DNA from: Desulfosporosinus acidiphilus SJ4
GTDB taxonomy: Bacteria; Bacillota; Desulfitobacteriia; Desulfitobacteriales; Desulfitobacteriaceae
Assembly (NCBI RefSeq): GCF_000255115.2
Contig: NC_018068.1
Coordinates: 1,955,977-2,019,976 of the forward strand
Direction of reading: 5' to 3'
Length of the DNA stretch: 64,000 nucleotides
Each line of letters begins with the position of its first letter. The first letter of the stretch is position 1. This document shows, piece by piece, positions 17,542-26,966 of the stretch. The notes beneath the pieces are model-generated. The model made no database searches, was not told the origin of the DNA, and saw only the letters and a list, made by a program, of their open reading frames with translations. The position numbers and the translations under genes are program-made.

Positions 17542-18651
17542 GTGCAATTTCGCTCTGTTCTGTCCGGCTTGGAAGATATCGGCCAAAAGCTTGAAAAAGG
17601 GGAACGCTTGGACCGTGCCGATGGGATTAGCTTGCTGCGAACAAATAATATCCTTGGATTAGGTTATTTGGCGAATGAAGCCCGACATGCCAAGGTCGGC
17701 GATCAAGTCTATTTTAACAACAATGCACATATTAACTATAGCAATGTTTGTAAAGTGCGCTGTGGATTTTGTGCCTTTGGCAAAGACCTGGACGAAAAAG
17801 GTTCCTATACAATGACTATTGAACAGGTCGTTGAGCGCGCCAAACATTTTGCTTCCTTAGGTGCTACTGAAATTCATATGGTGGGAGGAATTCACCCGGA
17901 GCTTCCCTTCTCCTTCTATGTAGAAATGCTGCAAAAAGTTCAGGAGAGCGTACCTCAAGTCAGTATTAAAGCTTTTACCGCTGCAGAGTATGACTATTTT
18001 GCTCAAATTGAGGGTGTGCCTGTAGAAGAGATCCTTAAAAGATTAGCAAAGGTAGGTCTTCGCTTTGTTACTGGGGGAGGAGCCGAAAATTTCAGTCAGC
18101 GGGTACGAGATATTATCTGTCCTGGAAAATTAAGCGGTGAGCGTTGGTTGGAAGTCCATAGAACAGCCCATAAATTAGGAATACCCACGAATGCGAATAT
18201 GCTCTATGGTATTATAGAAACTGATGAAGAGTTGATTGATCATCTACTAGCCTTGCGTAAGCTGCAGGATGAAACCGGAGGCTTTTATGCTTTAATTCCG
18301 ACGGCCTTTCATCCGAAGAATACAAAATTCGAATACCTGCCCCAGGCCAGTGCCGTAAGAACTTTAAAAGTTATTGCCACGGCCCGCCTTATTCTTGATA
18401 ACTTCCGATATATTAAAGCTTACTGGGTGTCTTCCGGTTTACAGCTTGCGCAAATGTGCCTGAATTTTGGAGCTAACGATTTAGATGGAGTAGTGCGAGA
18501 GGAAAAAATTTATCACACCGCCGGTGCTTCCAGCCCACAAGAACAAAGTGAACAGGAACTAATCCGTATGATTAATGAAGTTGGCTTAACTGCCGTTGAA
18601 CGAGATACCTTTTATAATGTTCGAAAAATTTACGAACCCAACCCCAAGTGA
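17542..18651 (+). CDS. Radical SAM protein, MqnE/CofH family (stand-alone paralogue of aminofutalosine synthase)
   Basis: A 369-residue protein with the radical SAM cluster Cys70-x3-Cys74-x2-Cys77 (CKVRCGFC). It is close in length and pattern to the MqnE encoded at 34979. Two family signatures differ, however. The DS(L/M)PGGGAE block of MqnE is RFVTGGGAE here (174-182), and the LYGHVET block is LYGIIET. MqnE adds adenosyl to a chorismate-derived enol ether in futalosine menaquinone synthesis. With a canonical MqnE elsewhere in the window, this copy may use a different substrate or be a divergent duplicate. The GTG start follows GAAGGA. Confidence 0.8.
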   Translation: MQFRSVLSGLEDIGQKLEKGERLDRADGISLLRTNNILGLGYLANEARHAKVGDQVYFNNNAHINYSNVCKVRCGFCAFGKDLDEKGSYTMTIEQVVERAKHFASLGATEIHMVGGIHPELPFSFYVEMLQKVQESVPQVSIKAFTAAEYDYFAQIEGVPVEEILKRLAKVGLRFVTGGGAENFSQRVRDIICPGKLSGERWLEVHRTAHKLGIPTNANMLYGIIETDEELIDHLLALRKLQDETGGFYALIPTAFHPKNTKFEYLPQASAVRTLKVIATARLILDNFRYIKAYWVSSGLQLAQMCLNFGANDLDGVVREEKIYHTAGASSPQEQSEQELIRMINEVGLTAVERDTFYNVRKIYEPNPK

Positions 18652-18680
18652 TGCATAAAAATCTGTAAAAAGAGCACTAT

Positions 18681-18944
18681 ATGATCAAGGGTATACAGTG
18701 GTCGAGCCAAGATTTATATCGGCTCTTTGCGGGTCGATATGGGTCGGCCAAAGATGATTTTCAGGTGTTAAAACGCTTGTTTGTTGTCGGAGGGAAGATC
18801 TTTTATAGTGGGGAAAAGCTTTATTACAGTCGATTTTTGGCAACAATATTGATTGTTATGGGGTTCCAACTTATTGTAAAAGGTCGAGCTAAGATGATGC
18901 GGGGTATTGATTTTTTTCATAGATATACAAGGCAGCTTGCATAA
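18681..18944 (+). CDS. Hypothetical small protein, doubtful
   Basis: An 87-codon frame from an ATG without a clear ribosome site, 29 bases after the MqnE paralogue. It has one hydrophobic stretch (RFLATILIVMGFQLIVKG, residues 51-68) between basic segments. I do not recognise it; it may not be expressed. Confidence 0.3.
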   Translation: MIKGIQWSSQDLYRLFAGRYGSAKDDFQVLKRLFVVGGKIFYSGEKLYYSRFLATILIVMGFQLIVKGRAKMMRGIDFFHRYTRQLA

Positions 18945-19117
18945 CTATGAATTGACTGGTCATATACAGCCGTAAGGTTGTGTGTGGTTGGGTAGGTATC
19001 TTGCATGGTCGAACGAACCATTTTTATGGGTTGTGACCTGCTTGATAATGGTCGAAAGATCATTCTTAGGTAATAAGCTATCTATAAAGGTGCAAGGTAG
19101 ATCATTGTATGCTCTTT

Positions 19118-19153
19118 ATAAGCTCCTGTCTTCGGACAGGGCTTATATTTTTT
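19118..19153 (+). terminator. Rho-independent terminator
   Basis: ATAAGC-T-CCTGTC (19118-19130) pairs across a TTCG loop with GACAGG-G-CTTAT (19135-19146), then ATTTTTT. Confidence 0.9.
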
Positions 19154-19157
19154 AGGA

Positions 19158-19208
19158 GAGAAAGGCTTTGTCACTCCACAATCGTGGTGGAGAGACAAAG
19201 CCTTTCTC
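19158..19208. repeat. 51-base near-perfect hairpin without a T tract
   Basis: GAGAAAGGCTTTGTC-A-CTCCAC pairs with GTGGAG-A-GACAAAGCCTTTCTC around a 7-base loop, with one A-A mismatch. It lies four bases after a terminator and has no T run on either side, so it is not a standard terminator. Confidence 0.7.
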
Positions 19209-19386
19209 AAGTTGTGCAGCTAATAGAATGAGAAAATTTAGTAATTAATACGGAGGAAGAGAGCATTTCTTGCCGAACTCATACTTAAAAGTTAAATCGA
19301 AAGGGCCCTTTGTCAGTTGAAGATCAGTTGAGGATAGAAGAGACCCCTAGAACTCTTTACTTTCGTATAAAGGTGGTTGAACTGTC

Positions 19387-20559
19387 ATGAACAATAGCGG
19401 TGTACAGCCGAAAGCCGATGTGATCATTATTGGAGCAGGTATTATAGGTTTAAGCATCGCATATCACCTGCTGGAGCGCGAACCTCAATGTTCGATTATC
19501 GTCTTGGAAAAGGAAAAATTGCTGGGTCTGGGTTCAACAGGAACATGTACCGGAGGCATTCGTTATCAATTTACCAGTCCTCTGCTCAGGAAGCTAAGTC
19601 TGCAAAGCCGGGATTTTTTCCTTAATTTCGAAACAGTCTTTGATGCTCCTTGCTGGTATCGGGAGCGAGGGTATTTAATGCTGGCCTCGCAGGAATTCCT
19701 ATGGAAGGAGCTCCGGCAGGCAACAGAACAAGCCAAGGATGAAGGGATTCCTATCAACCTGCTTCTCCAAGAGGACTTGGAAAAGAATTTCCCCTATCTG
19801 CAGAGAGAGCGTTACTTGGGGGGAACCTTTGGCCAATGGGATGCCTATGCGGATCCTTACGCTGTCCTAGCGGCTCTTTATGCTTCAGTGCGCCGCAAGG
19901 GAGTCAGGGTCAATTTTGAACAGGAAGTTACTAAAATTATTACCCGGGACGAAGATGTTATAGGTGTTGAAACGACGAAAGGAACGCTTTGGAGCCCCAT
20001 TGTTGTGAATGCCTCCGGCCCTTATGCCGCTAAAGTGGCAGCTTCAGCGGGAATTATGCTGCCCGTACATCCTTTCCTACGCCAGGTTTATGTTTGTACC
20101 AACCCCAAAGATGTACCGCCTGCTGCTCCTTTGATTGTTGATCTAACCAGTGGTTTTTATCTGCATCAGGAAGCCAGCGGAAAAACAATTTTATTGGGAG
20201 GAACAGATAAAGATACTCGGCCTGGAATTGATGAAACAATTGACAAATCCCTGGCGGAAGAGTTTTTTATGGCGGCGATGGAGACAATTCCTTCCGCTCT
20301 GAACATTAAATGGCTTCGCACTTATACAGGAATTAGGGAACAAACTTCCGATTTCCACCCCATTCTCGGTGAGGTTTCCGAATTAAAAGGATTTTTTGTG
20401 GTCAGTGGATTAAGCGGCCACGGTTTTATGCATGCTCCGGCCATTGGCAGTATTATGGCAGAGCTAATCATTAAGGGCGGCTCGGAACGAATCGAAAGCT
20501 CGTTACTTTTTCCCCAGCGGTTTTCCAGAAGTCATCTCTCGGAAGCCCTTGAATTTTAG
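19387..20559 (+). CDS. FAD-dependent oxidoreductase, DAO (glycine/sarcosine oxidase-like) family
   Basis: A 390-residue protein with an N-terminal FAD-binding Rossmann motif (IIIGAGIIGLSIAYHL, 15-30) followed by the D-amino-acid-oxidase-type fold. GIREQTSDFHPILGE and SGLSGHGFMHAPAIG near the C-terminus are typical for FAD contacts. Members oxidise amines or amino acids or act as dehydrogenases; the substrate cannot be read here. It is monocistronic, with AAAGGTGG upstream of the ATG. Confidence 0.85.
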   Translation: MNNSGVQPKADVIIIGAGIIGLSIAYHLLEREPQCSIIVLEKEKLLGLGSTGTCTGGIRYQFTSPLLRKLSLQSRDFFLNFETVFDAPCWYRERGYLMLASQEFLWKELRQATEQAKDEGIPINLLLQEDLEKNFPYLQRERYLGGTFGQWDAYADPYAVLAALYASVRRKGVRVNFEQEVTKIITRDEDVIGVETTKGTLWSPIVVNASGPYAAKVAASAGIMLPVHPFLRQVYVCTNPKDVPPAAPLIVDLTSGFYLHQEASGKTILLGGTDKDTRPGIDETIDKSLAEEFFMAAMETIPSALNIKWLRTYTGIREQTSDFHPILGEVSELKGFFVVSGLSGHGFMHAPAIGSIMAELIIKGGSERIESSLLFPQRFSRSHLSEALEF

Positions 20560-20597
20560 TCCAAAAGAAAGTGCTAGACTGATTTAGTCACTGCAAA

Positions 20598-21044
20598 TTA
20601 AATCGGATGTTTTTTCATATAGTCTTGGAGCCAAAGACTATGGAATTCTTCATCCAATCGATATTCCATGAGAGTCCGGCGCAGTATTGAATACTTTTTG
20701 TCGGTACTTTCCTGAATAAAGGCTTGGTACGTTTGTATAGCTTTATTTTCTAAGGCCATGCCAAGTTTGCAGGTATTATGTGCCCCCGTCGACTTGACCA
20801 TGTCTCCGAGAAATGTACCAGCTAAACTAAACACTGATCCCTTAACGGTGGGCGGATCGACATTTGCTTTGTCTAACTCTTCGGCAAAAAAATCCACATG
20901 ACCTTGCTCAATCTGGGCCATCTTTTCAAAGGCATGGCAATAGTATTCGTCTGTTGAGGACTGTAGCTGTTCGTTATAATAGGCTACCTGGAAGGTTTCC
21001 AAGGTATAAAATTCTTTAAATCGCGACAGTAGTTTTTGGTCCAT
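20598..21044 (-). CDS. Ferritin-like di-iron protein
   Basis: A 148-residue four-helix-bundle protein. Di-iron ligands fit Glu16, Glu46-x-x-His49 (IEQGH), Glu99 (ALENKA) and Glu132-x-x-His135 (EEFH). This spacing matches the ferritin-like/COQ7/rubrerythrin superfamily; no rubredoxin domain is present. A role in peroxide or iron handling is possible but not shown. AGGAG lies 7 bases before the ATG. It is convergent with the FAD oxidoreductase. Confidence 0.75.
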   Translation of the reverse strand: MDQKLLSRFKEFYTLETFQVAYYNEQLQSSTDEYYCHAFEKMAQIEQGHVDFFAEELDKANVDPPTVKGSVFSLAGTFLGDMVKSTGAHNTCKLGMALENKAIQTYQAFIQESTDKKYSILRRTLMEYRLDEEFHSLWLQDYMKKHPI

Positions 21045-21187
21045 GATTTACTCCTAAATTTATTTGAACGCAACTTCTTGATCGTTCACTCATTATATTA
21101 AAATTCATCAAAAGGCTGATTTCTATTCGGATATAAGCGTGCCTGCCATTTATATATGAAGAAACCATCGTATTTTTCCATCTAAGA

Positions 21188-21264
21188 TTCCCACTTATAT
21201 AAAGTAGGGTTATTCCTTAGATCCAATCGTGAGACTCCCACTTCAAAAAGTGGGAGTGATCCCC
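21188..21264 (-). repeat. Palindromic repeat, right module
   Basis: ATCCAATCGTGAGACTCCCA, the CTCCCACTT...AAGTGGGAG hairpin and GATCCCC (21221-21264) match the right half of the full repeat in minus orientation. A second, weaker CCCACTT/AAGTAGGG hairpin (21190-21209) lies beside it. The remaining parts of 21045-21414 contain no gene. Confidence 0.85.
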
Positions 21265-21414
21265 ATTGAGTACACTCCTGCGGTAGAAGTAGATTTGAGA
21301 ACTTGCAAATTTGAGCTGCCGAAAAAGAAGGATTTAAAAACCATGTCTAGAATTGGTAAATAAACGATGATGACGATTCAGCAACGATTATGATGGTTTA
21401 GTTAGGGGGAAAAG

Positions 21415-22614
21415 GTGAGACATTTCAATTATTTGCCGCGCGAAGGTCAAGATATTACGTTTTTTAAGGCTCCGGAGCCTTTCGATAAATATACACCGCG
21501 TTCTGTCCTTGCTTATGCTCTCGGCGCGACCCTTTATATGCCGGGAACACGGAAAACCATTGCTCAAGACATTATCGATAAAAAGAATCCGGCTTTGGTC
21601 TCAACAGTCTTTTGTTTAGAAGATTCCATTGGAGATGCTGAAGTGCCTTTGGCAGAAGAAAACCTGACTGTTCAATTCGAGAGACTTGGTCAGGCGATTG
21701 AGCGTGGAGAGCTGTTCAAGGAGGATCTTCCTCTGATCTTTCTGCGAGTTCGTAACCCTGATCAAATCCTTAGACTCTACCGGAGGATGGCAGGGTTTTC
21801 TCATTTGGTTGCCGGGTTTGTCTTCCCGAAATTCACTTCAGATAGCTTTCGTTACCTGGAAGTGCTTAAGGATCTGAACCATCAATCCTCGGATCGATTT
21901 TACGGAATGCCAATCATTGAAAGCCCTCAAGTAATTTACAGGGAAACTCGAAGCCGTGAATTGTTAGAAATAAAACGGCTTCTTGATTTGTATCAGGATT
22001 TTATCGTAAATGTTCGAATAGGGGCTACCGATTTCTCCGGCCTTTTTGGAATTCGCAGAGGGCCGGATGTGACCATCTATGATATTACCGTTATACGTGA
22101 TTGCATCGCTGATATTCTCAACATTTTTGCTCGAGCTGAGAGCGGTTATGTCGTTTCCGGACCTGTCTGGGAATACTTTGCTGGTGAGGGCAGGGTACTA
22201 AAACCTCTACTGCGTAAAAGTCCTTTTGAAGAATTCCAGAGGAGTCATCAGGGAATTCAGGGGACCAACCTGCGAGGTCAGCTCTTAAACAAGTACGTTG
22301 ACGGCTTGATGCGGGAGGTCATCTTAGATAAGGAAAATGGAATGATTGGCAAAACCGTCATTCATCCCAGCCATTTGATCCCTGTTCAGGCTCTCTATGT
22401 TGTGGGGCATGAAGAGTATCTTGATGCTATGGCTATTTTAGAACAGTCCTATGGTCAACAGGGGGTCATTCGCAGTCACTATACTAATAAAATGAATGAA
22501 CCTAAACCGCATTATCAATGGGCTCAAAAAATATTAAGTCGAGCTCAAAATTATGGAGTATTTCATGAACAACAAAATTTTGTCGGGTTACTCAGGCAAG
22601 ACTTATCAGTATAA
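21415..22614 (+). CDS. HpcH/CitE-like C-C bond lyase of the Ter stress island
   Basis: A 399-residue protein of the HpcH/HpaI aldolase-citrate lyase beta superfamily. VFCLEDSIGDAEV (about residues 63-75), a central FPKFTS stretch and GMIGKTVIHPSHL near the C-terminus fit the CitE barrel. This long subgroup is known from tellurium-resistance (Ter) operons, where it is predicted to act in making a nucleoside-like metabolite. The GTG start follows AGGGGGAAAAGG. The next gene overlaps its end by 50 bases, so four biosynthetic genes form a tight operon. Confidence 0.85.
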   Translation: MRHFNYLPREGQDITFFKAPEPFDKYTPRSVLAYALGATLYMPGTRKTIAQDIIDKKNPALVSTVFCLEDSIGDAEVPLAEENLTVQFERLGQAIERGELFKEDLPLIFLRVRNPDQILRLYRRMAGFSHLVAGFVFPKFTSDSFRYLEVLKDLNHQSSDRFYGMPIIESPQVIYRETRSRELLEIKRLLDLYQDFIVNVRIGATDFSGLFGIRRGPDVTIYDITVIRDCIADILNIFARAESGYVVSGPVWEYFAGEGRVLKPLLRKSPFEEFQRSHQGIQGTNLRGQLLNKYVDGLMREVILDKENGMIGKTVIHPSHLIPVQALYVVGHEEYLDAMAILEQSYGQQGVIRSHYTNKMNEPKPHYQWAQKILSRAQNYGVFHEQQNFVGLLRQDLSV

Positions 22615-24034
22615 ACTTGAAGATCTTAGTTTAAAGATTTGTCTGCAGAGCAACCCTTTTACTTTGGAACCCGAAGCCCTGTTTTCTTTGGCTTTAAGGA
22701 AAAACAAGCGGCGGAGATTTTTATTTGTCAGCAAGGTCTTGGGCAAACATATTCCAGTTGAGCCCTTATTGCCGCTTTTAGCCGGGGCCGCCTTAGCGGT
22801 TCAATATGCCAACTCGCTCTCGGGAATTACTCATCCATATACCTCCTCGCTGCTTCAGGCCCTTAGGACAAAACAGAAGTTGCAGGAAGTTTTTGCAGAA
22901 CTGGTACAAAAGCCTCTTATGGTTCTTCCGGAGAAGACCTTGTTTATCGGCTTTGCCGAAACGGCAACGGCTTTAGGACAATCGGTTTTCGGCCTGTTTG
23001 AAAATGCCGGTTATCTTCATACCACCCGGGAAGATATTCCTTGTTTAAAATCCGAACTCGAATTTCGCGAAGAGCATTCTCATGCCATTAATCACCGTTG
23101 CTACTTGAACAACAACGACGATCTGCACACTGCAAAAACTATTGTGTTCGTTGATGATGAGCTGACCACAGGAAATACCGTTCTTAACCTCATCCGAGCA
23201 ATTCATCATCAATACCCTAAGAAGAATTATGTGACTCTGTCGCTTCTGGACTGGAGATCAGCGGAACATCGTGCGGCGTTCAAACAGGTGGAATTAGAAC
23301 TGGGTATAAAAATTCATTCGTTTTCCTTGCTGGGCGGAGATTTTAGCTATACTGATCCGGTCAAGGGACAAAGCCCAAATGCTGATCCTTCCTGGGAACC
23401 CTTTGCTGTCGGAGATCTGACTCAGCCAAAAGGAAACCCCTCAATAGAGTATCGAACGCTTTCGGAAGGTTATCCTTTTGTTCCATTGGAGCTGGTGCCT
23501 GTTTACTCTCTGGATTCTGAGGGACTTAAGAACCTAACTCCCTATCTAAGACTGACAGGCAGATTTGGATTATCCTGGAGTGACCATCAGAAAAGCATCT
23601 CTTTAGCCCAAAAAGTTGGCCGGGCATTGAAACACCATCGTCAAGGAGCTAGGACACTTTGTCTGGGAAGCGGAGAATTTATGTATTTTCCTATGTTGAT
23701 CTCAGCGTATATGGGTGATGGAGTAAAATTCCATTCTACCACCAGGAGCCCAATCTATACCATAGCCAAACCTGACTACGCCATTCAAAATGGATGGGCG
23801 TTCCCAAGTCCTGAAGATCCGGGGGTTATTAATTACGTCTATAATCTACCGGCAAACTATTACGATGAAGTGTATTTTTTTATTGAAAGAGAGATATGTC
23901 GTGAACGGTTATACCCTCTTCAGCAAATATTTCACGCTAAGGGTATTTTTCGTGTTGTTTTCATATTTTGTGTATCTTCCTCAGAAAGGAGATCTTTGAG
24001 TGACCTTAAGAACCCCTCGGCGGCCAATTCCTGA
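22565..24034 (+). CDS. Phosphoribosyltransferase with C-terminal TRSP domain
   Basis: A 489-residue protein. IVFVDDELTTGNTVLNL (about 194-210) is a PRPP-binding loop of type I phosphoribosyltransferases. The C-terminal part carries the signature that names the TRSP domain (FHSTTRSPIY, about 390-399) after LGSGEFMYFP. The ATG at 22565 is 6 bases after GGAG and is preferred to that at 22553. It overlaps the lyase upstream and StiP downstream (35 bases). In Ter-linked operons this protein is predicted to attach ribose-phosphate to a base-like precursor. Confidence 0.85.
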   Translation: MNNKILSGYSGKTYQYKLEDLSLKICLQSNPFTLEPEALFSLALRKNKRRRFLFVSKVLGKHIPVEPLLPLLAGAALAVQYANSLSGITHPYTSSLLQALRTKQKLQEVFAELVQKPLMVLPEKTLFIGFAETATALGQSVFGLFENAGYLHTTREDIPCLKSELEFREEHSHAINHRCYLNNNDDLHTAKTIVFVDDELTTGNTVLNLIRAIHHQYPKKNYVTLSLLDWRSAEHRAAFKQVELELGIKIHSFSLLGGDFSYTDPVKGQSPNADPSWEPFAVGDLTQPKGNPSIEYRTLSEGYPFVPLELVPVYSLDSEGLKNLTPYLRLTGRFGLSWSDHQKSISLAQKVGRALKHHRQGARTLCLGSGEFMYFPMLISAYMGDGVKFHSTTRSPIYTIAKPDYAIQNGWAFPSPEDPGVINYVYNLPANYYDEVYFFIEREICRERLYPLQQIFHAKGIFRVVFIFCVSSSERRSLSDLKNPSAANS

Positions 24035-25115
24035 TCCATTGCCTATGGGAAGCTATAGCCCCGAAGATGTGATTTTTCTTTTAAAAAACCTTAATGGTGT
24101 TATTCGAGAAACGGATTTAAAAACCAGGGAGAGTTTGATTCAATCAGGAGGACATTATTCAGAAATGTTGCCTATTGAATATCAGCCCAGTGCAGAATAT
24201 CTCCGTCTTTTTCATCAATCACTACAGGAGAATGCCAATAAAGTCGCTGAAGCGGCAGGAATTGTTTCAGAACAAATCCTGCGCCGCAATGGCAGCAGGA
24301 CCGTTCTCGTTTCCTTAGCGCGGGCCGGAACCCCTATCGGAGTTTTGCTGAAACGTTATCTGCTTGAAAAGCGAGGGTTGAACCTTCCCCATTACAGTAT
24401 TTCGATCATACGCGGGAAGGGAATGGATGAAAATGCGATTCTTTATATCCTTCAACATCATCCGGAGTATAAACTTCAGTTTATTGATGGTTGGACAGGA
24501 AAAGGGGCGATAACCATGACACTGCGTGATGCCTGTCTTAAGTTCCAAGCGACCTATGGATACGAACTCGACAGTGATTTAGCCGTTCTCACGGACCCGG
24601 GGCATTGTGTCAATACCTTTGGTACCCGTGAGGATTTTCTTATTCCAAGTGCTTGTTTGAACTCTACTGTTTCAGGATTAATCAGCAGAACAGTGTTAAG
24701 AAAGGATCTAATCGGTGAACAGGATTTTCATGGGGCGAGATATTATCAGGAACTTGAGGCCGAAAATGTTTCCGGTCTCTTTGTGGATACCATCTCGGCC
24801 CAATTTAAAAATCTTGATAGGGAACATTTGGCGAATTTACCCTTGAAAAATACTGAGATTACCTGGAAGGGACTCAAGGACTTAGAGGAAATTCAGAAAA
24901 AGTATCAGGTGAGGGATATTAATTTGCTGAAACCAGGTTTGGGAGAAACAACGAGAGTTCTCTTAAGACGGTTGCCTGAAAGGATTTTGGTCAATGAACC
25001 GGATAACCCAAACTTAAAACATATTCTGCTGTTAGCCAAGGACAGAGGAGTTCCGGTAGAAGTTTTTCCGGAATTAACTTACGCCTGCTGTGGTATGATC
25101 AAGCAATTATCATGA
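24000..25115 (+). CDS. StiP family protein (Ter-associated)
   Basis: A 371-residue protein matching the family annotated as 'cysteine protease StiP', now regarded as a second phosphoribosyltransferase-like unit with a PELOTA-type C-terminal part. SLARAGTPIGVLLKRYL (about 102-118) and HYSISIIRGKGMDENAI are the conserved blocks. The C-terminal Cys-Cys (YACCGMIK) is also visible. The GTG start follows AAAGGAG and lies inside the end of the TRSP gene. It overlaps the HAD gene by 4 bases. Confidence 0.82.
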   Translation: MTLRTPRRPIPDPLPMGSYSPEDVIFLLKNLNGVIRETDLKTRESLIQSGGHYSEMLPIEYQPSAEYLRLFHQSLQENANKVAEAAGIVSEQILRRNGSRTVLVSLARAGTPIGVLLKRYLLEKRGLNLPHYSISIIRGKGMDENAILYILQHHPEYKLQFIDGWTGKGAITMTLRDACLKFQATYGYELDSDLAVLTDPGHCVNTFGTREDFLIPSACLNSTVSGLISRTVLRKDLIGEQDFHGARYYQELEAENVSGLFVDTISAQFKNLDREHLANLPLKNTEITWKGLKDLEEIQKKYQVRDINLLKPGLGETTRVLLRRLPERILVNEPDNPNLKHILLLAKDRGVPVEVFPELTYACCGMIKQLS

Positions 25116-25948
25116 GGAAATCAATGTTATTTGCCAGCGACCTTGATCAAACTTTAATCTATTCTCATCGTTCCTTAACTCCTTCGTCGAAGGCTGATCC
25201 AATCTTGCCGGTTGAGCGGTTAGATAATCGGGATGTCTCTTTCATGACTCAAAATGCCCTCAAGTTGTTACAAGAACTATCCGGGCAGATTCTCTTTGTA
25301 CCCGTTACCACCAGAACAATACTTCAATATTCCCGAGTTAATTTGCAAGGCTATGGGATATGCCCTCGTTACGCTGTGACGAGTAATGGCGGAACTGTTA
25401 TTCAAGAAGGCTGCGAAGATAAGGCGTGGAAAGAACAGGTTTTAGCAGGAAACGTTAATTGCGCGGATGTTCGGGATTTACTTAGTAAGTTTCGGGAAAT
25501 TTCTCATCCTTCCTGGGTGCTCAAGGAATCCGATAAATTAGCCGATGACCTGTTTTATTATTGTATCGTTGACCGCGAGAAAATGCCTTATTCTGAATTA
25601 GACGATTTTGCTCTCTGGGCCGGTAAGCTGCGTTGGACTCTTTCGATTCAGGGAAGAAAACTCTATCTCATTCCGTACCATGTCAGTAAAAAGTCCGCTA
25701 TTCTCTATCTTCAAGAAAAAGAAGGTCTCAGCACTCTTGCGGCGGCCGGTGATTCTCTCTTAGACCTTGAATTGCTGCAGCAGGCTGATGCGGCTTTTGC
25801 ACCGTCCCACGGCGAGCTGTTTTTGCAATATCAAATGGGAGTGTTTACTGCAAAGAGAATTAACAATCAAGGAATTCAATTTACCAGGACCAGCGGTATT
25901 GGAGCTGCGGAAGAAATCTTACGACATGTTCTAAAGATGCTTGATTAA
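25112..25948 (+). CDS. HAD-superfamily hydrolase of the Ter island
   Basis: A 278-residue HAD phosphatase: DLDQTLIYS (about 10-18) is the nucleophile motif and AAGDSLLDLELL near residue 210 is motif IV. The 4-base overlap with StiP indicates translational coupling. In Ter operons the HAD enzyme is predicted to remove phosphate in the last step of the nucleoside-like product. It is followed by a 214-base gap before terC, so terC and terD may have their own promoter. Confidence 0.85.
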   Translation: MRKSMLFASDLDQTLIYSHRSLTPSSKADPILPVERLDNRDVSFMTQNALKLLQELSGQILFVPVTTRTILQYSRVNLQGYGICPRYAVTSNGGTVIQEGCEDKAWKEQVLAGNVNCADVRDLLSKFREISHPSWVLKESDKLADDLFYYCIVDREKMPYSELDDFALWAGKLRWTLSIQGRKLYLIPYHVSKKSAILYLQEKEGLSTLAAAGDSLLDLELLQQADAAFAPSHGELFLQYQMGVFTAKRINNQGIQFTRTSGIGAAEEILRHVLKMLD

Positions 25949-26104
25949 AGGTAAGTTGTATAATGTATTCATTTCAAGTACAATGAGTGTGGTAAACATT
26001 GTAAAAATAATCGCATAAAACGTATTCATGTGTTAAAGTAATGGTTAAAATAGCATAATGGAGGAAAAATGTGAAAGTTATGTGAACATTTTAAACGTAG
26101 TGTT

Positions 26105-26134
26105 TTGCTTCCCTTGGTTGTGATACTATACAAT
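26105..26134 (+). promoter_or_regulatory. Candidate promoter of terC-terD
   Basis: TTGCTT (26105-26110) and TATACA (26127-26132, 16-base spacer) or the overlapping TACAAT (18-base spacer) lie upstream of terC. Confidence 0.4.
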
Positions 26135-26162
26135 AAACTTGTGTCAATAGGAGTGGTTCTAA

Positions 26163-26945
26163 GTGGATTCCGTTTCATCTTTTTTCCATGGAGTATCTCA
26201 AAGTTATGCTCAGTTTTTTTCACTCCATGCGTTACTGGCAACCCTGTCAGATCCGGTAAGCTTTGGGATTATTGGTTCTCTGATCATTCTGGAAGGCTTA
26301 TTATCAGCGGATAATGCTCTGGTTTTAGCTGTTATCGTACGTGAGCTGCCGAAGCGGCAACAAAAAAAGGCGCTTTTTTATGGGATTTGGGGTGCCTATC
26401 TCTTTCGCTTTTTAGCCATTGGGTTTGGAGTTTATCTCGTACAAATCCGTTGGGTAAAAATGATAGGAGCCCTCTATTTGCTTTGGATGTCCTTCAAGTA
26501 TTTCTTCATGAACAGTGAAGAAGAGGATGGGACGGTGGAAGGGAAGTCTAAAAGCTTCTGGGGCACCGTACTGCAGGTTGAATTGATGGATATTGCTTTT
26601 AGTATTGATAGTGTTCTGGCTGCTTTTGGAGTGAGCGGAAAGGTTTGGGTACTATTCCTCGGTGCGGTTTTCGGGATTTTGATGATGCGGGGAGTCGCCC
26701 GGATCTTCTTGATTTTAATTGAGAAGTTCCCTGAGATCGAGACAACGGCCTACGTTCTAATTAGCCTCATCGGCCTTAAAATGATGGCTTCCGTGTTTGG
26801 CTATATTGTATCGGATTCGCTGTTTTTTGTGATTTTGGTGGTTGTTTTCTTCAGCACATTCTTTGTGCATTACTTTAAGTCAATGTTAGGACAGAAGGAC
26901 AAACCCAAAGATGATAATGATTCTAAGGAAAACAAGGTATCTTGA
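26163..26945 (+). CDS. TerC family integral membrane protein
   Basis: A 260-residue membrane protein with seven to eight hydrophobic segments and both acidic motifs of the family: EGLLSADNALVLAV (about 45-58) and MDIAFSIDSVLAAFG (about 143-157). TerC proteins are tied to metal homeostasis (manganese or calcium efflux, or metal supply to exported enzymes) and to tellurite resistance. The C-terminal tail is charged. The GTG start has AGGAG upstream. It leads into three TerD genes. Confidence 0.88.
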   Translation: MDSVSSFFHGVSQSYAQFFSLHALLATLSDPVSFGIIGSLIILEGLLSADNALVLAVIVRELPKRQQKKALFYGIWGAYLFRFLAIGFGVYLVQIRWVKMIGALYLLWMSFKYFFMNSEEEDGTVEGKSKSFWGTVLQVELMDIAFSIDSVLAAFGVSGKVWVLFLGAVFGILMMRGVARIFLILIEKFPEIETTAYVLISLIGLKMMASVFGYIVSDSLFFVILVVVFFSTFFVHYFKSMLGQKDKPKDDNDSKENKVS

Positions 26946-26966
26946 ATATCGAATGGAGGATGAGTT

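Larger units (their letters stand above)
18945..19386. other. Non-coding interval with a terminator and a long hairpin
   Basis: No gene is seen. The interval holds the terminator at 19118-19153 and the long hairpin at 19158-19208, entered separately. Both ends are otherwise plain. Confidence 0.6.
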
